64,000 nucleotides of DNA, from NCBI RefSeq assembly GCF_900102465.1, contig NZ_FNBW01000010.1, positions 62,001 through 126,000 of the forward strand, in the 5' to 3' direction. This document shows, piece by piece, positions 9,858 to 17,910 of this stretch (its first letter is position 1; the number at the start of each line of letters is the position of its first letter). This DNA comes from Thalassobaculum litoreum DSM 18839 (lineage in GTDB: Bacteria; Pseudomonadota; Alphaproteobacteria; Thalassobaculales; Thalassobaculaceae). Made by a program: the position numbers and the translations under genes. The notes under the pieces are model-generated. The model was not told the origin of the DNA. It ran no database searches and saw only the letters and a program-made list of their open reading frames with translations.

Positions 9858-12689
9858 ATGGCCGACACCGCCGCCACGCCCGACACGGACATCCCGCCCC
9901 CGGCCGAGCCCGGGCAGAGCCATCTCTTCCTGGTGGACGGGTCGGGCTACATCTTCCGCGCCTATCACGCCCTGCCGCCGATGACCCGGCCGGACGGAGT
10001 CCCGGTGAACGCGGTCTTCGGCTTCTCCAACATGCTGGTTAAGCTGATCGACGACATGGACGCCGACCACATGGCGGTGATCTTCGACGCCAGCCGGTTC
10101 AGCTTCCGCAACGACATCTATCCCCAGTACAAGGCCCAGCGCCCGGATGCGCCGGAGGATCTGGTTCCGCAGTTCCCGCTGATCCGCGAGGCGACCCGCG
10201 CCTTCAACGCGCCCTGCATCGAGATGGACGGTTTCGAGGCCGACGACATCATCGCCACCTATGCCCGGCAGGCGGTGGAGAAGGGCTGGCGCGTTACCAT
10301 CGTGTCCTCCGACAAGGACCTGATGCAGCTCGTGCGCGACGGGATCGACATGTTCGACCCGATGAAGAACGTGGCGATCGGCCCCGACCAGGTGATGGAG
10401 AAGTTCGGCGTGGCCCCGAACAAGGTCATCGACGTCCAGGCGCTGGCAGGCGACAGCGTCGACAATGTCCCGGGCGTGCCCGGCATCGGCATCAAGACCG
10501 CCGCCCAGCTCATCGACGAATACGGCGACCTGGAGACGCTGCTTGAGCGGGCCGGCGAGATCAAGCAGCCGAAGCGGCGCGAGAACCTGATCGAACATGC
10601 CGAGCTCGCCCGCATCTCCAAGCAGCTCGTCACCCTGAAGGACGACGTGGACGTGCCGGAGCCGCTGGGCGATCTGGTCGTGCGCGGCATCGATTCCGAC
10701 AAGATCCTGGCCTTCCTGCGCGAGCAGAACTTCAAGCGGCTGATCGCCCGGTTCGAGAGCGAGGCCGGCCAGGCCGCCGGCGAGACCGCCGCCACCGCCG
10801 CAGTCTCCGCCCCGACCGGCGAGGAGGCCGACTACGCGCTGGTCACCACCCTGGAGGGGCTGCACGGCTGGATCGCGGCCGCCGAGGCCCAGGGCACCGT
10901 CGCCTTCGACACCGAAACCACCTCGCTCAATGCCATGCGGGCCGAGCTGGTCGGCGTGTCCCTGGCGCTGGCGCCGGGCAAGGCCTGCTACATCCCGCTG
11001 CGCCATGTGGGCACGGCCGCCCAGGGCGAGCTGCTGGCGGCCCCGTCCTCCGGCGACGGGCCGGAGCAGATCCCGTTCGACGACGCCATCGCCGCACTGA
11101 AAGGCCTGTTCGAGAACCCCGCCGTGCTCAAGGTGGCGCATAACGCCAAATACGACTGCCTGGTGCTCAGCCGGCCGGCGAATGGCGGCATCGCCGTCGC
11201 CCCGATCGACGACACCATGTGCGCCTCCTACGTGCTGGAGGGCGGGCTTCACGGCCACGGGCTGGACGAGCTGTCGCTGCTGCATTTCGAGCACAGGAAC
11301 ATCAAGTTCGAGGAGGTCTGCGGCAAGGGCAAGAGCCAGATCGGCTTCGCCGAGGTGCCGCTCGACAAGGCGCGGGACTACGCCGCCGAGGACGCCGACA
11401 TGACCTGGCGCCTGCATCAGGTGCTGCGCCCGCGCCTGGTCGAGGAGCACATGACCACGGTCTACGAGACCCTGGAGCGGCCGCTGATCCCGGTGCTGGT
11501 CGACATGGAGCGCAACGGCATCCGGGTCGACCCGAAGATCCTGAACGACATGTCGGCCGATTTCGCCAAGCGCATGGTCGAGCGCGAGGGCGAGATCCAC
11601 GACCTGGCCGGCGAGCCGTTCAACGTCGCATCGCCCAAGCAGCTCGGTGAGATCCTGTTCGACAAGATGGGCCTGGCCGGCGGCAAGAAGGGCAAGACCG
11701 GCGCCTACGGCACCGGCGCCGACGTGCTGGAAGGACTGGCCGCGCAAGGCATCGAGCTGGCCGAAAAGGTGCTCGACTACCGCCAGATCGCCAAGCTGAA
11801 GTCGACCTATACCGACGCGCTGGTCGACGACATCAACCCGGAGACGCGGCGCGTCCACACCTCCTATTCGATGACCGGTGCGGCCACCGGCCGGCTGTCC
11901 TCCAACGACCCGAACCTGCAGAACATTCCGATCCGCACCGAGGAGGGGCGCAAGATCCGCACCGCCTTCGTCGCCGAGCCGGGCAACCTGCTGCTGTCGG
12001 TCGACTACTCGCAGATCGAGCTGCGGCTGGTCGCCGACATCGCCGGGCTGGAGACCATGCGCGCCGCCTTCCGCGAGGGCATCGACATCCACGCCCAGAC
12101 CGCCTCCGAAGTGTTCGGCGTGCCGCTGGGGGAGATGACCTCGGAGATCCGCCGCAAGGCCAAGGCGATCAATTTCGGCATCATCTACGGCATTTCCGGC
12201 TTCGGCCTGGCCCGCCAGCTCGGCACGCCCCAGGGCGAGGCGCAGCAGTACATCAACGCCTATTTCGAGCGCTTCCCCGGCATCCGCGACTACATGGACG
12301 AGATGAAGAAGCGGGCGCACGAGTGGGGCTTCGTTGAGACCCGGTTCGGCCGCAAGGTGCACATCAACGCGATCCGCGAGAAGAACCCGGCCATGCGGAA
12401 CTTCGGCGAGCGCGCGGCGATCAACGCGCCGATCCAGGGCACGGCCGCCGACATCATCAAGCGCGCCATGGTCCGCCTGCCGGTCGCCCTGGAGAAGGCG
12501 AACTCCAAGGCCCGCATGCTGCTGCAGGTGCATGACGAACTGCTGTTCGAGGTGCCCGAGGGCGACGTGGAGGCCACCGCCGCCCTGGTCAAGGAGGTGA
12601 TGGAGGGGGCCGCCGCCCCGGTCCTGAACCTGTCCGTCCCGCTGGTTGCCGACGCCGGCTGGGGCGAGAGCTGGGCCACCGCACACTAA
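9858..12689 (+). CDS. polA: DNA polymerase I
   Basis: Repair and Okazaki-fragment polymerase of 943 residues from the ATG at 9858 (GGAAG signal); an in-frame ATG at 9783 would add 25 non-conserved residues. The N-terminal 5'-3' exonuclease begins LFLVDGSGYIFRAYHALP and has FEADDIIATYA and GDSVDNVPGVPGIG. The proofreading domain looks intact: VAFDTETTSLN, HNAKYDCLV and the late Asp in YAAEDADMTWRL. The polymerase domain has TGRLSSNDPNLQNIP, SVDYSQIELR, RRKAKAINFGIIYGIS and the palm motif LLQVHDELLFEVP. The next gene starts 12 bp downstream, so the arginase-family enzyme may be cotranscribed. Confidence 0.96.
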   Translation: MADTAATPDTDIPPPAEPGQSHLFLVDGSGYIFRAYHALPPMTRPDGVPVNAVFGFSNMLVKLIDDMDADHMAVIFDASRFSFRNDIYPQYKAQRPDAPEDLVPQFPLIREATRAFNAPCIEMDGFEADDIIATYARQAVEKGWRVTIVSSDKDLMQLVRDGIDMFDPMKNVAIGPDQVMEKFGVAPNKVIDVQALAGDSVDNVPGVPGIGIKTAAQLIDEYGDLETLLERAGEIKQPKRRENLIEHAELARISKQLVTLKDDVDVPEPLGDLVVRGIDSDKILAFLREQNFKRLIARFESEAGQAAGETAATAAVSAPTGEEADYALVTTLEGLHGWIAAAEAQGTVAFDTETTSLNAMRAELVGVSLALAPGKACYIPLRHVGTAAQGELLAAPSSGDGPEQIPFDDAIAALKGLFENPAVLKVAHNAKYDCLVLSRPANGGIAVAPIDDTMCASYVLEGGLHGHGLDELSLLHFEHRNIKFEEVCGKGKSQIGFAEVPLDKARDYAAEDADMTWRLHQVLRPRLVEEHMTTVYETLERPLIPVLVDMERNGIRVDPKILNDMSADFAKRMVEREGEIHDLAGEPFNVASPKQLGEILFDKMGLAGGKKGKTGAYGTGADVLEGLAAQGIELAEKVLDYRQIAKLKSTYTDALVDDINPETRRVHTSYSMTGAATGRLSSNDPNLQNIPIRTEEGRKIRTAFVAEPGNLLLSVDYSQIELRLVADIAGLETMRAAFREGIDIHAQTASEVFGVPLGEMTSEIRRKAKAINFGIIYGISGFGLARQLGTPQGEAQQYINAYFERFPGIRDYMDEMKKRAHEWGFVETRFGRKVHINAIREKNPAMRNFGERAAINAPIQGTAADIIKRAMVRLPVALEKANSKARMLLQVHDELLFEVPEGDVEATAALVKEVMEGAAAPVLNLSVPLVADAGWGESWATAH

Positions 12690-12701
12690 GGACTTGAAGC
12701 C

Positions 12702-13628
12702 ATGACCCTCGACACCACCGCCCCCGCGCCCGCCTTCTTCGGCGCCCGTGCCGACCTGCCCCTGGCCGAATCCCGGATCGTGCTGTTCGGCGCGCCCCAC
12801 GGCACGCCCTATCCGGAGTTCAGCAACGAGGCGCTGGCCGGCACGGCGGCGACTCTGCGCCGGGCCCTGACCCACGATGCCGGCTGGGCGCATCACTGGG
12901 ATTTCGACCTGGGCCGGCCGCTCGACGACGACGGGAGCCTGGCGTTCCTGGATGCCGGCGATCTGAAAACCGCCTCTCTGGACGGCGCCGGCAATCGCGA
13001 GAAGATTCAGGCGGCGACCGGCGCCATCCTGCAGGCCGGAGCGGTGCCGATCATGATCGGCGGCGACGATTCCGTGCCGATCCCGTTCATCGAGGCGCTG
13101 GCGCCGCTCGGCCCGCTGACAATCGTCCAGGTCGACGCCCATATCGACTGGCGCGACGAGCGGCGCGGCGAGAAATACGGCTTCTCCAGCACCATGCGCC
13201 GGGCCTCGGAGATGGCCCATGTGGATCGGATCGTGCAGGTCGGCATCCGCGGCCTGGGGTCGGCCATGCAGGAGGAGGTGCAGATCGCCGAGACCTGGGG
13301 CGCGGAGATCGTCACCGCGCGGGAGATCCACCGCCACGGCATCGAGGCGGCGCTGGAGCATGTGCCGGCGGGGGCCAACTGCCTAATCACCCTGGATTGC
13401 GACGCCCTGGATCCGTCGATCATGAAGGCGGTCGTCGCCCCGACCCCGGGCGGGCTCACCTATACCCAGGCGATCGAGCTGATCCACGGGGTGGCCGCGA
13501 AGGCACGGCTGCGGGCCTTCGACATGATCGAGTTCATCCCCGAGCGCGACCCGGACGGATTGTCCGCCCTCACCGCCGCCCGGATCGTCGTCAACGCGGT
13601 CGGCGCAGTTCGCTCGAGCCATCGTTGA
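12702..13628 (+). CDS. Arginase/agmatinase family ureohydrolase
   Basis: A 308-residue member of the binuclear-manganese ureohydrolases, which split guanidino compounds to urea and an amine. Two metal motifs are canonical: DAHIDWRD (DAHxD) and DCDALDPS (DxDxxDP). The first motif, normally GGDHS, reads GGDDS here, so a metal-ligand His is replaced by Asp. Agmatine, guanidinobutyrate or another guanidine could be the substrate. A good AAGGA signal precedes the ATG. The spacing of 12 bp after polA looks like readthrough rather than shared function. Confidence 0.8.
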   Translation: MTLDTTAPAPAFFGARADLPLAESRIVLFGAPHGTPYPEFSNEALAGTAATLRRALTHDAGWAHHWDFDLGRPLDDDGSLAFLDAGDLKTASLDGAGNREKIQAATGAILQAGAVPIMIGGDDSVPIPFIEALAPLGPLTIVQVDAHIDWRDERRGEKYGFSSTMRRASEMAHVDRIVQVGIRGLGSAMQEEVQIAETWGAEIVTAREIHRHGIEAALEHVPAGANCLITLDCDALDPSIMKAVVAPTPGGLTYTQAIELIHGVAAKARLRAFDMIEFIPERDPDGLSALTAARIVVNAVGAVRSSHR

Positions 13629-13703
13629 CGAAACTTTAACTGTCCTGCGGCAGGGTTTTGCGCCGTCCCGCTTTGGGACGCCGGGCAGATGGGGATGGGG
13701 TCA

Positions 13704-14471
13704 ATGGCACTTTTCGACGATATCGTTGCAAACCTCACGCAGGAGTTTCTTGGGGAATCCTCGGACCGGCTTGCCCGGATGCAGGTTTCGCTGACCAACC
13801 TCGCCGGCGCGAAGGTGGCCAACCGTGACGCGATCATGACCCTGTCGCGCGAGATCCACAGCGTTAAGGGCGCGGCCGCGAACTTCCATTTCCGCACGGT
13901 CGCCACCGTCGCCCACCGCTTCGAAGACTACATGTCGGCGACCCTCGACCAGGCGCCGCTGCCGATCGAGGACTACCAGCGCTTCGTCGACTGCCTGTCC
14001 GATCTGATCGAGCTCGGCCGCGAGCCCGACCCGAAACAGGCCGCCAAGATGCAGAGCCGGCTCCCGGTCCTGGCGGATTTCGATCCGACCAGCGTGTCGG
14101 CCAAGCCGGGCCGCGCGCTGGTGGTGATCCGGGCCCGTACCATGGGCCACATGCTGTCGCGCGAACTGGCCAATTGCGGCTTCCGGGCCCAGACGGCGCT
14201 GGATGTCTACGATGCCCTGCGCCTGTCGGTCACCGACCGCCCGGATATCGTGCTGACCTCCGCCGTGATGGACGGGATCTCCGGCGTCGACCTGATCAAC
14301 GCCATTCGATCGATCAAGGCGACGGCGGACCTGCCCTGCGCGGTGGTGACCTCGTTCGACCGGGACCATCCGGAGCTGGCCGGCCTGCCGAAGAACGCGG
14401 GTGTGGTGCGGCTCGGCAAGACCCTGTCGGACGACCTCGGCACGGTCCTGACCGGCGTGGCGCCACGCTGA
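13704..14471 (+). CDS. Hpt phosphotransfer protein with degenerate receiver domain
   Basis: A 255-residue protein starting at the ATG at 13704, which follows a GATGGGGATGGGG signal; the in-frame ATGs at 13689 and 13695 are inside that signal. The N-terminal Hpt helix bundle carries the phosphorylatable H52 in REIHSVKGAAANF. Residues about 136-250 resemble a CheY receiver, but the acidic pair is missing (LVVIRAR) and the acceptor Asp position reads IVLTSAVMDG. A Lys remains in RLGKTLSD. So it is an active-looking Hpt joined to a pseudo-receiver. No histidine kinase is adjacent, so its partners are encoded elsewhere. Confidence 0.7.
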   Translation: MALFDDIVANLTQEFLGESSDRLARMQVSLTNLAGAKVANRDAIMTLSREIHSVKGAAANFHFRTVATVAHRFEDYMSATLDQAPLPIEDYQRFVDCLSDLIELGREPDPKQAAKMQSRLPVLADFDPTSVSAKPGRALVVIRARTMGHMLSRELANCGFRAQTALDVYDALRLSVTDRPDIVLTSAVMDGISGVDLINAIRSIKATADLPCAVVTSFDRDHPELAGLPKNAGVVRLGKTLSDDLGTVLTGVAPR

Positions 14472-14535
14472 AACCGAGGCGGAGGGGCGCCTTTCCCCTT
14501 TGCTTGGCGGGCCAGTCGTGCTCAAACCCGCCGCC

Positions 14536-15879
14536 ATGACCGACCAGACTCCCGACCCGCTTCCGCCCGGGGCTCCCGGAGAGCCGCCGGCGGATGCCAA
14601 GATCTCCGCCGCCCGCAGCGTCGCCTTCGACCTGTTGCGTGCGGTGCTGGCCAAGAACACGCCGCTGGACGAGGCCCTGGTCGCCCATGACGGCATGAAC
14701 TGGCTGCCCGACCGCGACCGCGGCTTCGCCCGCACCCTGGTGGCGACGACCCTGCGCCGCCTCGGCCATGTGGACCGGCTGATCGACGGCTGCCTCGCCC
14801 AACCGCTGCCGCTGAAGGCGTCGGCCGTGCGCGATGTGCTGCGGATCGCCGCGACCGAGCTGCTGGTGCTGAAGGTCGCCCCCCATGCCGCCGTGGACAG
14901 CGCGGTCAATCTCGTGCGCTCGCGCGGCCACGAGAAGTTCGCCAAGCTGACCAACGCCGTGCTGCGCCGCCTCGACCGCGAGGCGCGGGAAACCATCGAC
15001 ACCCTGCCCGCCCTGGACGCCCTGCCGGCCTGGCTGGCGCGGAACTGGCGCGCCACCTATGGCGACGAGACTGCCGAGGCCATGGCCGCCGCCGTCCAGC
15101 GCGAGCCGGTGCTCGACATCACCGTGAAGGCCGATCCCGACCAGTGGGCGGAAACGCTCGGCGCCACGGTGCTGCAGACCGGGACCCTGCGCCGGCCGAT
15201 CGAGGGCCGGATCGACGCCCTGCCCGGCTTCGACGAGGGCGCGTGGTGGGTGCAGGACGCCGCCGCCGCCCTGCCCGTCCGTCTGCTCGGCGATGTCGCC
15301 GGTAAGACCGTCGTCGATCTCTGCGCCGCGCCGGGCGGCAAGACCGCGCAGCTCGCCGCCGGTGCGGCCCATGTGATCGCCGTCGACCGGGCGGCCAGGC
15401 GGGTCAAGCGGATGCAGGAGAACCTCGCCCGCCTGCAGCTTGCCGCCACCTGCGTGACCGCCGACGCCGCCAAATGGCGCCCGCCAAGCCCGGTGGACGC
15501 GGTGCTGCTCGACGCCCCGTGCTCGGCCACGGGCACCATCCGCCGGCACCCGGACATTCCCTGGCTGAAGGGCGAGGGCGACGTGGCCAAGTTGGTGGTG
15601 TTGCAGGACCGGCTGCTCGACGCCGCCGTCGCGATGGTGAAGCCCGGCGGCACGGTGGTGTTCTGCACCTGCTCGCTGGAGAGCGCCGAGGGTGCCGAGC
15701 GCATCGCCGCCCTGCTCGCCCGCACCCCGGGGGTTCGACGGGTCCCCATCACGGCCGACGAGATCGGCGGCCTGTCGCAGTCGATTACCGCCGACGGCGA
15801 CCTGCGCACCCGTCCCGACCACCTTGCCGATGCCGGCGGGATCGACGGCTTCTACGCCTGCCGGCTGGTCAAAGACTGA
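14536..15879 (+). CDS. rsmB: 16S rRNA (cytosine-967-C5)-methyltransferase RsmB
   Basis: An rRNA m5C methyltransferase. The N-terminal NusB-like domain (about 20-150) is followed by a Rossmann SAM domain. Motifs are CAAPGGKTAQLAAGA (SAM loop), DAPCSATGTIRRHPD (motif IV Cys) and FCTCSLES (catalytic motif VI Cys), so both RsmB cysteines are present. The start is taken as the ATG at 14536 (447 residues); a 14500 ATG adds a 12-residue tail-like leader. It is convergent with the TetR gene. From memory of alphaproteobacterial genomes, rsmB usually lies beside rpe and purH; here the efflux cassette intervenes. Confidence 0.9.
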   Translation: MTDQTPDPLPPGAPGEPPADAKISAARSVAFDLLRAVLAKNTPLDEALVAHDGMNWLPDRDRGFARTLVATTLRRLGHVDRLIDGCLAQPLPLKASAVRDVLRIAATELLVLKVAPHAAVDSAVNLVRSRGHEKFAKLTNAVLRRLDREARETIDTLPALDALPAWLARNWRATYGDETAEAMAAAVQREPVLDITVKADPDQWAETLGATVLQTGTLRRPIEGRIDALPGFDEGAWWVQDAAAALPVRLLGDVAGKTVVDLCAAPGGKTAQLAAGAAHVIAVDRAARRVKRMQENLARLQLAATCVTADAAKWRPPSPVDAVLLDAPCSATGTIRRHPDIPWLKGEGDVAKLVVLQDRLLDAAVAMVKPGGTVVFCTCSLESAEGAERIAALLARTPGVRRVPITADEIGGLSQSITADGDLRTRPDHLADAGGIDGFYACRLVKD

Positions 15880-15895
15880 GACGGCGCTTTCAGGC

Positions 15896-16489
15896 TCAGG
15901 CCTGGTCCGGTACTGGCCAGGCGCGCATGGCCATCTTCGCCACCTCGCGCAGCTGCTCGCAGGTGGCACCGCCGCTCGCCTGCACCGACATGCCGTGGCT
16001 GACGGTGGTCACGAACCGGGCCAGCACCTCCGGGTCGGTCCCCGGCGGCAGACGGCCGTCGCGGCATTCCTCCTCGAAGCGCTGGCGAAGCCGCGCCTCA
16101 TAGGTCGCCCGGAGTTTCGCCAGTTCGTCGTGCACCCGCTCCGTGTCCGTCGTACAGGCCAGGGCGCCCTGGACCGACAGGCAGCCCACCGGATGCTCCG
16201 GATCGGTCAGGATCGCCGCACCCTCGTAGAGCAGCTTGGCGACCATCTCGCGGGCCGTGGGTTCGGCCAGGGCCTGGTCGAAAAACTCGTTCTTCAGATC
16301 GACGTAGCGGGCCAGCGCCTTCTGAAACAGCTCTTCCTTGTTGCCGTAGGTGGCATAGAGGCTCGGCCGGTTGATGCCCATCGCCTCGGTCAGGGCGGAG
16401 ATCGACGCGCCTTCGTACCCGGAGCGCCAGAACACCTCGAGGGCCCTGTCGAGCGCAGTTACCTCACAAAATGTCCGGGGCCGACTCAT
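15896..16489 (-). CDS. TetR/AcrR-family repressor of the adjacent efflux pump
   Basis: A 197-residue regulator. The ATG at 16489 has a perfect GGAGG eight bases upstream; the longer frame to 16549 would run through the operator and is rejected. The N-terminal HTH is AMGINRPSLYATYGNKEELFQKAL, a typical TetR recognition-helix context, and the C-terminal ligand domain is TetR_C-like with LACTTDTERV. It is divergent from the RND adaptor, with two near-identical operators in the 133-bp gap. By family habit it would repress both directions and be released by a pump substrate. Confidence 0.88.
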   Translation of the reverse strand: MSRPRTFCEVTALDRALEVFWRSGYEGASISALTEAMGINRPSLYATYGNKEELFQKALARYVDLKNEFFDQALAEPTAREMVAKLLYEGAAILTDPEHPVGCLSVQGALACTTDTERVHDELAKLRATYEARLRQRFEEECRDGRLPPGTDPEVLARFVTTVSHGMSVQASGGATCEQLREVAKMAMRAWPVPDQA

Positions 16490-16514
16490 GGCCAGAATCC
16501 TCCACTCGATTTTT

Positions 16515-16532
16515 TTTGTACCGATCGGTAAG
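16515..16532. promoter_or_regulatory. TetR operator O1
   Basis: TTTGTACCGATCGGTAAG, with a perfect 12-bp palindrome TACCGATCGGTA at 16519-16530. It lies 26 bp upstream of the TetR gene's ATG, inside the leader of both divergent genes. The matching site O2 is inverted 68 bp away (centre to centre). Confidence 0.85.
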
Positions 16533-16584
16533 GTGGGTACTTGATCCACCCATGTCCACCCTCCATATCCGGCCGAACCGATTT

Positions 16585-16602
16585 CTTACCAATCGGTACA
16601 AA
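16585..16602. promoter_or_regulatory. TetR operator O2
   Basis: CTTACCAATCGGTACAAA is the reverse complement of O1 with one change (17 of 18 identical). It ends 20 bp before the RND adaptor ATG, a place where a bound repressor would block transcription or initiation of the pump operon. Confidence 0.85.
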
Positions 16603-16622
16603 ACGAGACATGAAGCGATCCG

Positions 16623-17852
16623 ATGGCTGGTGCACATTCCAAAGGACGTGGGTACAAAATCATACTGGGGTCGGCCGCGGTAGCCGCAATCATTGCCGCC
16701 GGAATGCTTGCCCTCTCGCCATCCTATTCCGAGGAGACAGCCGCCACGGGCGAGGCGCCGCCGGCCGCTCAGGCGCCGGTTGCGGTGCCGGTGTCCGTGG
16801 CCACGGTCGAAGCGCAGGATCTGGTCGGCTGGAAGGAGTTCTCCGGGCACCTGGAGGCGGTGGAGCGGGTGGAAGTCCGCTCCCGGGTCGCCGGACAGGT
16901 GCGGGCCGTGCATTTCCGCGAGGGCAGTCTGGTCCGGGAGGGCGACCTGCTGGTGACCATAGACCCCGAACCCTTCGCCGCCGAGGTGGCGCGGGCCGAG
17001 GCACAGACCACCGCCGCCCGGGCGCGGCTGTCCTTCACCAAGAAGGAGCATGAGCGGGCGCAGGAGCTGGTGAAGACCCGCACCCTGCCGATCCGCGAGG
17101 GCGACAGCCGGACCAACGCCTATCGCGAGGCGCAGGCCCATTATCAGGCGGCCGAGGCGGATCTGCGCCGGGCCAAGCTCGACCTGGGCTACACCGAGAT
17201 CCGGGCGCCGGTCTCCGGCCGGGTCGGCCAGATCCTGGTCGATGTGGGCAATCTGGTGCCGGCCGGCGCCGGCGCCCCGGCCCTGACCACCCTGGTCTCG
17301 GTCGATCCGATCTATGCCAGCTTCGACGCCGACGAACAGGTGGTGCTGGAGGCGATCCGCGACCTGGGCACCGGGGCCGACGGCAACCGCGACGTCAGCC
17401 GGATCCCGGTCGAACTGGCCGCCCCGTTCGGCAGCACCGATCCGATCCACGGTCACCTGCAGTTCATCGACAACACCGTCGATGCCGGCAGCGGCACGGT
17501 CCATGTCCGCGCCCAGTTCGACAATCCCGGCGGCTTCCTGATCCCGGGTCAGTTCGCCCGGTTGCGCATGGGCAAGGCGGTGGCCGAGCGGTCGCTGCTG
17601 ATCACCGAGCGCGCGGTCGGCATCGACCAGGGCAAGAAGTTCGTGCTGGTCGTCGCCGAGGACGACACGGTCGCCTATCGCGAGGTGACCCTCGGCCCGA
17701 CCGCCGGCCGCCTGCGGGTGGTGACCAGCGGTCTCGAGGCCGGCGAGCGGATCGTCGTCAACGGCCTGCAGCGGGTCCGCCCGGGCACACTGGTCGCCCC
17801 CGAGATGGTCGCCATGACCCCGAACCTGCCGCTGGAGACGGCGTCGAACTGA
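16623..17852 (+). CDS. RND efflux periplasmic adaptor (MexE/AcrA-like)
   Basis: A membrane-fusion protein of 409 residues linking the inner-membrane pump to an outer-membrane channel. One N-terminal hydrophobic segment (about 11-31) anchors or exports it; there is no lipobox. The lipoyl halves are visible as VEVRSRVAGQVRAVHFREGSLVREGDLL and LGYTEIRAPVSGRVGQILVDVGNLV, around an alpha-hairpin rich in Ala/Glu/Arg. The C terminus has the beta-barrel and membrane-proximal domains (PGQFARLRMG, VNGLQRVRPGTLV). It precedes the pump by 58 bp. Operator O2 next to its start indicates TetR control. Confidence 0.92.
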   Translation: MAGAHSKGRGYKIILGSAAVAAIIAAGMLALSPSYSEETAATGEAPPAAQAPVAVPVSVATVEAQDLVGWKEFSGHLEAVERVEVRSRVAGQVRAVHFREGSLVREGDLLVTIDPEPFAAEVARAEAQTTAARARLSFTKKEHERAQELVKTRTLPIREGDSRTNAYREAQAHYQAAEADLRRAKLDLGYTEIRAPVSGRVGQILVDVGNLVPAGAGAPALTTLVSVDPIYASFDADEQVVLEAIRDLGTGADGNRDVSRIPVELAAPFGSTDPIHGHLQFIDNTVDAGSGTVHVRAQFDNPGGFLIPGQFARLRMGKAVAERSLLITERAVGIDQGKKFVLVVAEDDTVAYREVTLGPTAGRLRVVTSGLEAGERIVVNGLQRVRPGTLVAPEMVAMTPNLPLETASN

Positions 17853-17910
17853 CGCCGCCTCTCGCTCGCCGCTCTCTCCCGCCGATCACCCCGAAAACCG
17901 GACGCGTGAC

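Noticed and set aside
9804-13361. 1185-codon frame antisense to polA and the arginase gene
   Set aside because: Long antisense frames are expected opposite GC-rich coding sequence; the plus-strand genes have full domain content.
16490-16549. 20-codon N-terminal extension of the TetR gene
   Set aside because: It would cover operator O1, and the ATG at 16489 has a perfect GGAGG signal.
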